From Chloroflexota bacterium (GTDB taxonomy: Bacteria > Chloroflexota > Dormibacteria > CF-121): DNA of 5,998 bases. Both the position numbers and the translations under genes were made by a program. This document shows, one piece after another, positions 1-5,141 of the stretch. Position 1 is the stretch's first letter. The number at the start of each line of letters is the position of its first letter. The stretch covers positions 1-5,998 of the forward strand of contig VBGO01000144.1 of the NCBI GenBank assembly GCA_005882525.1, read 5' to 3'. The notes under the pieces were generated by a model that was given only the letters and a program-made list of their open reading frames with translations, was not told where the DNA came from and did not search any database.

Positions 1-4
1 GGCG

Positions 5-10
5 TATAAT
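5..10 (+). promoter_or_regulatory. Candidate -10 promoter element for the tat operon
   Basis: A perfect TATAAT hexamer lies 22 bases before the tatA start codon. If it is a sigma-70-type -10 box, transcription would begin around position 16-18, leaving a leader of about 15 nt that carries only the tatA ribosome binding site. The -35 region falls outside the window, so the promoter cannot be confirmed. A chance match is possible, but the hexamer is striking in such GC-rich DNA and is placed sensibly ahead of the first gene of the run. Confidence 0.45.
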
Positions 11-20
11 GGGCCCGCGA

Positions 21-25
21 AGGAG
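21..25 (+). promoter_or_regulatory. Ribosome binding site of tatA
   Basis: AGGAG lies 7 nt before the ATG at 33. It is the only strong Shine-Dalgarno match among the five + strand genes and fixes the tatA start. The genes that follow lack a comparable site. Confidence 0.8.
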
Positions 26-32
26 CCTGTGA

Positions 33-287
33 ATGTTTGGTTTTGAGCGCTGGTGGGTGATCCTGCTGATCCTGGCGATCGTGTTGATCGTCTATGGTCC
101 CGGGAAGCTGCCCGAGGTTGGTGGAGCGATCGGCAAAGCCTTCCGAGAATTCCGGCGGGCCTCGAGTGATTTGCAGGACGAGATCAAGCGGGGGACGTCC
201 TCGACGAACGATCCCTCCGACGGCTCGACCGAGAGCCGGCCGTCGCCGCCAGCCACCGACGTCAAGCCAACCGATACCAAGGCCTGA
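33..287 (+). CDS. tatA: Twin-arginine translocase subunit TatA (TatA/E type)
   Basis: This is the pore-forming subunit of the Tat system, which exports folded proteins with twin-arginine signal peptides across the cytoplasmic membrane. The 84-residue protein has the full TatA layout: a short N-terminus, one membrane helix at about residues 7-21, the hinge YGPGKLPE at 21-28, an amphipathic helix at about 29-52 (with KAFREFRR), and a polar Ser/Pro/Asp-rich tail. The usual Phe-Gly before the hinge is Tyr-Gly here, a mild change. The GPxKLPE hinge and the short length favour TatA over TatB. The ATG start is supported by AGGAG 7 nt upstream. tatC follows after 34 nt and no separate tatB is in view, so this may be a minimal TatA-TatC system in which TatA serves both roles; that last point is inference. 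Confidence 0.96.
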   Translation: MFGFERWWVILLILAIVLIVYGPGKLPEVGGAIGKAFREFRRASSDLQDEIKRGTSSTNDPSDGSTESRPSPPATDVKPTDTKA

Positions 288-295
288 CCGTGCGG

Positions 296-312
296 CCGGC
301 CCGACGGGCTGG
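296..312 (+). other. Hairpin in the tatA-tatC gap
   Basis: CCGGCCC at 296-302 can pair with GGGCTGG at 306-312 around a GAC triloop, giving seven base pairs including one G-U. It fills much of the 34-nt gap and ends 9 nt before the tatC GTG, where a ribosome binding site would normally lie. No T-tract follows, so it does not look like an intrinsic terminator. It could stabilise the tatA end of the transcript or limit tatC translation. No function is shown by the sequence alone. Confidence 0.4.
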
Positions 313-321
313 TAGCTGATC

Positions 322-1059
322 GTGGCCAAACCTCAGCTGGTCAAGCCCGACGAGGACCGGCGGATGACGGTGATCGAGCACCTCGAGGAGCTCCGTCGCG
401 TGCTCATCATCTCGCTAATCGCATGGGGCATTGCCACCATCGTCGCCTTCGTGCTTTCGGGTTTTATCCTGCAGATCCTACTGGTGCCGATCAAGCAGGT
501 CATCGGCAACCAGCCGCTTTATTTCACCCGACCGGTCGACAAGTTCCTCCTGTACTTCAAGATCGGCTTGTTTGGTGGCTTGATCCTCGCCGCACCGATC
601 ATCTTCTGGCAGGTGTGGGGATTCATCGCACCAGGACTGCGCCGCAACGAACGGCGTTTTGCGATCGGCTTCGTAGCGTCAGCCAGCCTGCTGTTCGTGT
701 TGGGGATTTTCTTTGCCTTCTTCGCCCTGCCGATTGCCTTGCGCTTCCTCATCGGCTTCGGCACCAGTGACATCAAGTACTTCCCGCTGGCGGCCAGCTA
801 CATCAACTTTGCCCTTCTCCTGATTGCCATCTTCGGCATCACGTTCGAGCTCCCCCTGGCGCTGACCATGATGGGCCTGGCAGGGATCGTCACGCCGGCG
901 TTTCTGAACCACAACCGCGTCAAGTTCTGGCTCGGGATCTTCATCGGCTCAAACTTCGTGACGCCGGGCGCTGACCCGTTCACCCCGCTCTTGCTGACCG
1001 TTCCACTGATCGTGCTGTTCGAGGTCAGCATTCAGGTCATCCGCGCTCTGCGAAAATAG
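322..1059 (+). CDS. tatC: Twin-arginine translocase subunit TatC
   Basis: TatC is the multi-spanning membrane receptor that binds twin-arginine signal peptides and recruits TatA. The 245-residue product is of normal length and has six predicted membrane segments (roughly 26-50, 77-100, 114-138, 158-180, 201-213 and 219-238). Family landmarks are visible: HLEELR at 20-25 in the cytoplasmic N-terminus, which contacts the signal peptide; the F-W-x-x-x-F-x-x-PGL stretch with Pro104-Gly105 followed by Glu110-Arg111; the buried Glu176 in FELPLAL; and FVTPGADPFTP at 212-222 between the last two helices. The start is taken as GTG at 322. The in-frame ATG at 364 would remove 14 residues but keep HLEELR, so it cannot be excluded. 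No clear ribosome binding site precedes the GTG; a hairpin occupies that place. The gene ends 5 nt before rph. Confidence 0.97.
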   Translation: MAKPQLVKPDEDRRMTVIEHLEELRRVLIISLIAWGIATIVAFVLSGFILQILLVPIKQVIGNQPLYFTRPVDKFLLYFKIGLFGGLILAAPIIFWQVWGFIAPGLRRNERRFAIGFVASASLLFVLGIFFAFFALPIALRFLIGFGTSDIKYFPLAASYINFALLLIAIFGITFELPLALTMMGLAGIVTPAFLNHNRVKFWLGIFIGSNFVTPGADPFTPLLLTVPLIVLFEVSIQVIRALRK

Positions 1060-1064
1060 ACGCC

Positions 1065-1793
1065 TTGGCCCAGACGCGACCTGACGGACGGAAACCCGAC
1101 GAGATCCGGCCGGTGAAAATCGAGACCGCCGTCAACCTCTACGCCGAGGGCTCGGCCCTGATCAACATGGGCGACACCCGCGTGCTTTGCACCGCCAGCT
1201 GGGACGACAAGCCCCCGCCGCACAAGAAAGGTACCGGCGAAGGCTGGGTGACCGCGGAGTACTCGATGCTGCCGCGCGCCACCCAGACCCGCACCGCGCG
1301 GGAAGCACGGACGGGTCGGGTCGATGGGCGCTCGCAGGAAATCCAGCGGCTGATCGGCCGCGCGCTCCGGGCCGCCGTCGACATGCCGCTGATGGGAGAG
1401 CGGACCATCATGGTGGACTGCGACGTGCTGCAGGCCGATGGCGGCACTCGGACGGCCGCCATCACCGGTGGTTTCGTCGCGCTGCACCTGGCGCTACAAA
1501 AGGCGATGGAGCGCAACCTCCTGCGCGTCCTGCCGATCCGCCATTTCGTCTCGGCAGTCAGCGTCGGCATCGTACAGGGCCAGCCCCGCCTGGATCTCAA
1601 CTACCTCGAAGACTTCGCCGCCCAGACGGACATGAACTGCGTGCTTGCCGAGGACGGTCGTTTCATCGAGATCCAGGGGACCGCTGAGCAGGAGCCGTTC
1701 AAGCCGGAAGAGATGGATCAGATGCTCAAGCTGGCAATCAAGGGCGCCGCCGAACTGGTCGAGATGCAGAAGAGGGCGCTGAAGCTCCACTGA
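1065..1793 (+). CDS. rph: Ribonuclease PH
   Basis: This is a phosphate-dependent 3'-to-5' exoribonuclease that trims the 3' ends of tRNA precursors, releasing nucleoside diphosphates; it works in the cytoplasm as a hexamer. The 242-residue protein matches the family in length and motifs: RPDGR at 5-9, GDTRVLCTA at 36-44, GWVTAEYSMLPRAT at 60-73, the basic DGRSQEIQRLIGRALRA region at 87-103, DCDVLQADGGTRTAAITGG at 118-136 with the phosphate-binding Gly-Thr-Arg, LDLNYLED at 176-183 with the two metal-linked Asp residues (177 and 183), and EIQGTAEQEPF at 202-212. The TTG at 1065 is chosen because it places RPDGR at the usual distance from the N-terminus. No ribosome binding site is visible, and tatC ends just 5 nt upstream, so coupling is likely. 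A tRNA-CCA end would have to be rebuilt after trimming, consistent with the CCA-less tRNA gene in this window. Confidence 0.97.
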   Translation: MAQTRPDGRKPDEIRPVKIETAVNLYAEGSALINMGDTRVLCTASWDDKPPPHKKGTGEGWVTAEYSMLPRATQTRTAREARTGRVDGRSQEIQRLIGRALRAAVDMPLMGERTIMVDCDVLQADGGTRTAAITGGFVALHLALQKAMERNLLRVLPIRHFVSAVSVGIVQGQPRLDLNYLEDFAAQTDMNCVLAEDGRFIEIQGTAEQEPFKPEEMDQMLKLAIKGAAELVEMQKRALKLH

Positions 1794-1798
1794 ACCGG

Positions 1799-2410
1799 TT
1801 GCTGCTCGCCACGACGAACCCGGGCAAACTCCGCGAACTGCGTTCCCTGCTGGGCGAGCTCCCGATGGAGTTGCTGAGCCCGGCCGACGCGGGCCTCACG
1901 TACGAGGTCCAGGAAGACGGCGCCAGCTACCTGGAGAACGCCCGGAAGAAAGCCGAGGCCGGCCGTCGCCTGAGCGGCCTACCGACGCTGGCGGACGACT
2001 CCGGGCTGGAGGTCCCGCTGCTCGATGGTCGACCCGGCATCGAGTCGGCGTATTTCGCCGGCCCCGACCACAAGGGCGACAGCCCGGCGCTGGTCCGCGC
2101 GCTGCTGGATGCTTTGGGCGAGGCGGCGAGGAGCTCGCCGCCCGCATTCTTCCGGTGCGCGGCGGTGCTGGCGCTGCCCGACGGGCGGATCTTCGAGGGA
2201 GAGGGGGTGCTGAAGGGCAGCATCGCGGCTGAGCCGCGCGGTCAGCACGGCTTTGGCTTCGACCCCGTCTTCCAGCTGCCCGATGGTCGCCGGCTGGCGG
2301 AGCTGTCGACGGAGGAAAAAAATCTGTTGAGCCATCGGGCGCGGGCGTTGAATGCCCTGGAGGTCCACGGCGCGTTCGACGCGGCGCTTTCGGCCCCGGG
2401 ACGCCGTTGA
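1799..2410 (+). CDS. rdgB: XTP/dITP diphosphatase (RdgB/HAM1 family)
   Basis: This house-cleaning enzyme hydrolyses ITP, dITP and XTP to the monophosphate and pyrophosphate, keeping deaminated purines out of DNA and RNA. The 203-residue protein has the family motifs in order: TTNPGK at 5-10 (nucleotide binding), E39-x-x-x-x-Y-x-x-NARKKA, ADDSGLEV at 65-72 with the catalytic Asp67, RPGIESAYFAG at 78-88, GFGFDPVF at 151-158 (base-binding Phe), AEL at 167-169, EKN at 173-175 and SHRARAL at 178-184. The usual Thr in the G-x-T-x-AEL motif is Arg165, a small deviation. The TTG at 1799 gives a very short first strand. An in-frame CTG at 1790, overlapping the rph stop, would add three residues and give a more typical MNRLLLATTNPGK N-terminus. 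The gene follows rph by 5 nt, a widespread pairing, and ends 1 nt before the next gene. Confidence 0.95.
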   Translation: MLLATTNPGKLRELRSLLGELPMELLSPADAGLTYEVQEDGASYLENARKKAEAGRRLSGLPTLADDSGLEVPLLDGRPGIESAYFAGPDHKGDSPALVRALLDALGEAARSSPPAFFRCAAVLALPDGRIFEGEGVLKGSIAAEPRGQHGFGFDPVFQLPDGRRLAELSTEEKNLLSHRARALNALEVHGAFDAALSAPGRR

Positions 2411-2411
2411 G

Positions 2412-3335
2412 GTGCTGAGAGCCTCCTTCCTCTACCTATCCCATCGGCGCGGACTGCAGCGCTTCGTCACCCGGCAGCGGCTCACGGCATCGCTGGCCCA
2501 TCGCTTCGTCGCAGGAGATCGGCTGGACGACGCGGTCCAGGCAGTGACGAAGCTCAACCGGCGCGGTTGGTCGGCGAGCCTCGACCACCTGGGCGAGAAC
2601 GTGTCGGAAGAAAAGGCGGCCCGCGTGGCGACCGACGACTACCTGGCGGCGTTCGAACGAATCGCCAGCGAGCGGCTGAACGCGAACGTCTCGGTCAAGC
2701 TCACCCAGCTGGGACTCGACATCTCACCCGACCTCTGCCAGGAGCTCCTGGCACGGATTCTCCAGCGGGCCCAGCAGCTCGACAACTTCGTGCGGATCGA
2801 CATGGAAGGTTCGGCCTACACGCAGCGCACCCTCGACCTGGTGCTGGCCCTGCATCAGCGCTACCCGAACTGCGGCGTCGTGCTGCAGAGTTACCTCTAC
2901 CGGACGGTCGATGACGTGGCGCGGGCGAACGAGGCGAAGGTCCGGGTACGTCTGGTCAAGGGCGCCTACCACGAGCCGCCCGAAGTTGCCTTTCCGAAGA
3001 AGGCCGACGTCGACGCAAAATTCGCCGAGGAGATGCAGCAGTTGCTGCTCCACGGTGACTATCCGGCGTTCGCCACCCACGACGATCGGCTGATCGAGGC
3101 GACCAAGCAATTCGCCCACGAGCGCCACATTCCGCTGGATCGCTTCGAGTTCCAGATGCTCTACGGCATCCGCCGCGATCTGCAGGTGCGGCTGCTGCGG
3201 GAAGGCTATCGCGTCCGGATCTACGTTCCCTACGGCACCGAATGGTATCCGTACCTGATGCGCCGCCTGGCGGAACGTCCCGCCAATCTACTCTTCCTCA
3301 TCCGCAGCATGATCCGGGAGCGGCGCGCCGCCTGA
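2412..3335 (+). CDS. Monofunctional proline dehydrogenase (FAD-dependent)
   Basis: This enzyme oxidises L-proline to pyrroline-5-carboxylate with FAD and passes electrons to the membrane quinone pool. From the GTG at 2412 the protein is 307 residues, the size of the short stand-alone enzymes of Thermus, Deinococcus and Bacillus rather than the long bifunctional PutA. PRODH barrel motifs are clear: SVKLTQLG at 94-101, RIDMEGSAYT at 128-137, VLQSYLYRT at 157-165, RLVKGAYHEP at 180-189 with its FAD/substrate basic residues, FATHD at 220-224, EFQMLYGI at 246-253, and the C-terminal YVPYGTEWYPYLMRRLAERP at 271-290, whose paired Arg284-Arg285 binds the proline carboxylate. An earlier ATG at 2352 would overlap rdgB by 59 bases and add 20 Arg-rich residues unlike the family, so GTG is preferred. 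No P5C dehydrogenase gene is in the window. The last 48 bases overlap a small gene on the other strand. Confidence 0.95.
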   Translation: MLRASFLYLSHRRGLQRFVTRQRLTASLAHRFVAGDRLDDAVQAVTKLNRRGWSASLDHLGENVSEEKAARVATDDYLAAFERIASERLNANVSVKLTQLGLDISPDLCQELLARILQRAQQLDNFVRIDMEGSAYTQRTLDLVLALHQRYPNCGVVLQSYLYRTVDDVARANEAKVRVRLVKGAYHEPPEVAFPKKADVDAKFAEEMQQLLLHGDYPAFATHDDRLIEATKQFAHERHIPLDRFEFQMLYGIRRDLQVRLLREGYRVRIYVPYGTEWYPYLMRRLAERPANLLFLIRSMIRERRAA

Positions 3336-3563
3336 CCGAGGGGGCTCGGGCTCGCCCGCCCGGGTCGCGAGCTCCATCTTCGCCTGCGGTGGCGGGGGGA
3401 CGCGGTGGCCGAAGATGCCACCGAACCACATCAGGAAGCCGAAGGCCGCGCCGCGGAACTCGCTGGTGCGCCAGGCGTCCGTGTATCGGTAGCGCTCGAA
3501 CCAGCGGAAGGCGAGCAGGGCGAGCAGGCTGATGGCGGCGATGATGACGAGCACCGGGAGCAT
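3288..3563 (-). CDS. Small predicted membrane protein of unknown function
   Basis: I do not recognise this 91-residue protein. It begins with a strong membrane helix at residues 2-19, followed by an aromatic/basic patch (RWFERYRYTDAWRTSEFRG, 20-38), a second hydrophobic, Gly- and Phe-rich stretch at about 39-52 (AAFGFLMWFGGIFG), then VPPPPQ and a low-complexity Pro/Gly/acidic tail ending DEEE. The middle looks constrained and the tail looks free to vary. The ATG at 3563 is supported by GAGGTAGG on the - strand at 3577-3570, so I regard it as a real gene despite its size. It lies 23 nt downstream of the tRNA-Pro gene on the same strand and may be read from the same transcript. Its 3' end overlaps the end of the proline dehydrogenase gene by 48 bases, tail to tail. 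Confidence 0.7.
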   Translation of the reverse strand: MLPVLVIIAAISLLALLAFRWFERYRYTDAWRTSEFRGAAFGFLMWFGGIFGHRVPPPPQAKMELATRAGEPEPPRSGGAPLPDHAADEEE

Positions 3564-3569
3564 GGCACG

Positions 3570-3577
3570 CCTACCTC
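3570..3577 (-). promoter_or_regulatory. Ribosome binding site of the small membrane protein gene
   Basis: On the - strand GAGGTAGG lies between the tRNA-Pro 3' end and the ATG at 3563, with 6 to 10 nt spacing depending on which part pairs with 16S rRNA. It decides the start codon and is the main support that the small gene is translated. Confidence 0.65.
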
Positions 3578-3586
3578 AGAATGATG

Positions 3587-3661
3587 TCGGGGCGCCGGGA
3601 TTCGAACCCGGGATCTCATGCTCCCAAAGCATGCGCGTTAGCCAGGCTACGCTACGCCCCG
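3587..3661 (-). tRNA. tRNA-Pro (anticodon TGG)
   Basis: The - strand folds into a complete 75-nt cloverleaf. The acceptor stem CGGGGCG pairs fully with CGCCCCG; the D stem GCGT/ACGC encloses a ten-base loop with the conserved GG; the anticodon stem CATGC/GCATG encloses TTTGGGA, placing TGG at positions 34-36; the variable loop is five bases; the T stem CCGGG/CCCGG encloses TTCGAAT; the discriminator base is A. All stems are perfect. The bases after the discriminator read CAT, so the CCA end is not encoded and must be added by tRNA nucleotidyltransferase. It reads the CCN proline codons, especially CCA and CCG. The kinase homologue gene ends 43 nt upstream and the small membrane protein starts 23 nt downstream, both on the same strand. 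Confidence 0.98.
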
Positions 3662-3669
3662 CGTGCTGG

Positions 3670-3675
3670 ATTTTA
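3670..3675 (-). promoter_or_regulatory. Possible -10 element for tRNA-Pro
   Basis: TAAAAT on the - strand, inside an AT-rich patch, ends 8 nt before the tRNA 5' end and matches the -10 consensus at five of six positions. No recognisable -35 hexamer lies 16-18 nt upstream, where the DNA is a GC-rich near-palindrome. The tRNA may instead be cut from the upstream kinase transcript. Confidence 0.3.
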
Positions 3676-3704
3676 CAACTGATATTGCGCCGGCCCGGCA
3701 TACA

Positions 3705-5141
3705 TCAGCGGATCGCCGGCTCCCGGATCGCTGAATCGAGCGTTGTGAAGGTGCGGTAGAGCTGCTGGTACCGCGCGGCCCGTTCAGGATCGGGCTCGAT
3801 CACGTTGTCGAGCCGGACGACCCGCTCGGATGCGGCCGGCACGTCGGAGAAGACGCCGGTCGCGACGCCGGCGAGCAGCGCCGCGCCCAGGGCCGGGCTC
3901 GGCGTCGAGGTCATGGCGGCGACCGGCATCGCGAAGACGTCGGCCTGTATCTGCCGCCAGAGCCGGCTCCGCGACCCGCCGCCGGTCGCGCGCACCTGGT
4001 GCATATCGACGCCCAGCGCGCGCATCACATCGAGCCGGGCGCGCAGACTGAAGACCACGCCTTCCATCACGGCCCGGGTCAGGTCTGCCTGGACGTGGTG
4101 CGCCCGCAGTCCGACGAATGCCCCGCCCTGGCCATCGATATGAGGCTTGAAGATCAGGCCGTCGGCACCGGCCGCCACGAACTCCGCCGGCGCGCACAGC
4201 GCCTCGTAGCCCAGCCGCCACCTCAGGACGTCCCGCCACCAGCGCAGCGATCCGCCCGCCGATGGGGTCGTGCCCAGCAGGTCATAGCACAGCGGGGCCG
4301 GGGCACAGGCCGTCTGGATGATTCCACCTGCGTCGGTGACGATGCCATCGATCCTCGCATAGAGCAGGCCGGCGCGATCGATCGTCGAGCCGACCGGACC
4401 GGGGGTGACGACGCCGAAACTGATCGCGGCAGCGGCAGCCTCGCTGGCTCCGGCGGCGACCGGCAGCCCGGACGGGAGCCCGAGCGACACAGCCAGGGAC
4501 GGGCGCAGGCCGCCCGCAACATGGGCGCTCTCGTGCACCGGCGGCATCCACTCGACTGGGACCTCCAGCGCGCCGAGGAGCTCGTCCGACCAGGTTCGCG
4601 TTCGGAGATCCTGGACCAGGGTGCCGGCCGCGTCCGTAGCGTCGGTCGCCGCCTCGCCAGTGAGCATCATCCGAACCTGATCCTTCGGCAGGAGGACGCG
4701 TCGCGTGTGCCGGAACTGGACCGGTTCGACGTCCCGCAGCCAGCGGATCAAGGGTGCGTGATGGCCGGCGAGGGCCGGGCCGCCGCTGATTTCGATCAAT
4801 CGTTGCGCGCCCATCTGATCGTTGATGCGACCTGCCTGCGAGGCCGCCCGCTGGTCGCCGCCGACGATTGCCGGGCGAACCGGCTCGCCGCGGCCATCGA
4901 CGAAGACGCAGCCGGGCTGGCCGGTCAATCCGAGGCCACGGATCTCGCCCCGGACGGCCGCGGCGACGCCGGCCAGGACTTGGAGCGCGGCACGGCGCCA
5001 ATCTGCGGGATCCTGTTCGAACCAGCCCGGCCGCGGGGAGTGCGTCCCATATTCCGAAAACGCGGACGCAACGGATGCCCCGGTCGCATCGATGGCGACC
5101 GCGTGCGCGCCGGCGGTCCCGAGGTCCAGGCCGAGCAGCAC
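3705..5141 (-). CDS. FGGY-family carbohydrate kinase homologue (xylulokinase-like), altered active site
   Basis: FGGY kinases transfer phosphate from ATP to sugars; this one resembles xylulokinase most (VLLPKD at 149-154, LTGEAATDATDAAGT at 160-174, WSDELL at 184-189). From the GTG at 5141 it has 478 residues, close to the normal length. It keeps the first phosphate motif GLDLGT (4-9), WFEQDPADW (40-48), RAVMEGVVFSL (356-366) and the adenine-side motif GGGSRSRLWRQIQAD (387-401) with ALGAALLAG (417-425). Key active-site positions differ from E. coli XylB as I recall it: GQMHG is GQPGC (74-78), the catalytic Asp-Asn is Ser233-Glu234, GTSG is DRAG (255-258), and the GERTP loop is shortened (332-345). 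The frame is intact on both sides, so this is not an obvious frameshift. It may be non-catalytic, use Glu234, or have a different role. An upstream extension to 5351 is Arg-rich and overlaps the preceding gene, so it is rejected. The start overlaps that gene's stop (TAGTG), and no ribosome binding site is seen. Confidence 0.88.
   Translation of the reverse strand: MLLGLDLGTAGAHAVAIDATGASVASAFSEYGTHSPRPGWFEQDPADWRRAALQVLAGVAAAVRGEIRGLGLTGQPGCVFVDGRGEPVRPAIVGGDQRAASQAGRINDQMGAQRLIEISGGPALAGHHAPLIRWLRDVEPVQFRHTRRVLLPKDQVRMMLTGEAATDATDAAGTLVQDLRTRTWSDELLGALEVPVEWMPPVHESAHVAGGLRPSLAVSLGLPSGLPVAAGASEAAAAAISFGVVTPGPVGSTIDRAGLLYARIDGIVTDAGGIIQTACAPAPLCYDLLGTTPSAGGSLRWWRDVLRWRLGYEALCAPAEFVAAGADGLIFKPHIDGQGGAFVGLRAHHVQADLTRAVMEGVVFSLRARLDVMRALGVDMHQVRATGGGSRSRLWRQIQADVFAMPVAAMTSTPSPALGAALLAGVATGVFSDVPAASERVVRLDNVIEPDPERAARYQQLYRTFTTLDSAIREPAIR

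Noticed and set aside
33..287. TatB instead of TatA
   Set aside because: The 84-residue length, the GPGKLPE hinge and the short amphipathic helix fit TatA/E; TatB is usually longer.
3336..3370. Possible bidirectional terminator in the GC-rich stretch after the proline dehydrogenase stop
   Set aside because: It contains short repeated GGCTCG units but only weak 4-bp stems and no T-tract, and it is coding sequence for the small protein on the other strand.
3587..3661. tRNA-Pro as an integration site of a mobile element
   Set aside because: I see no repeat of the tRNA 3' end elsewhere in the window and no integrase or phage-like gene.
3685..3701. GC-rich near-palindrome between the kinase homologue stop and the tRNA, as a terminator
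   Set aside because: The GCCGGGCCGGC core leaves essentially no loop and is followed by mixed sequence without a T-run, so it is not a convincing intrinsic terminator.
4368..4445. A frameshift explaining the lost kinase motifs
   Set aside because: Family-like sequence continues in the same frame before and after each altered motif, so a simple indel does not account for the changes. Substitution-type sequencing errors cannot be excluded from one sequence.
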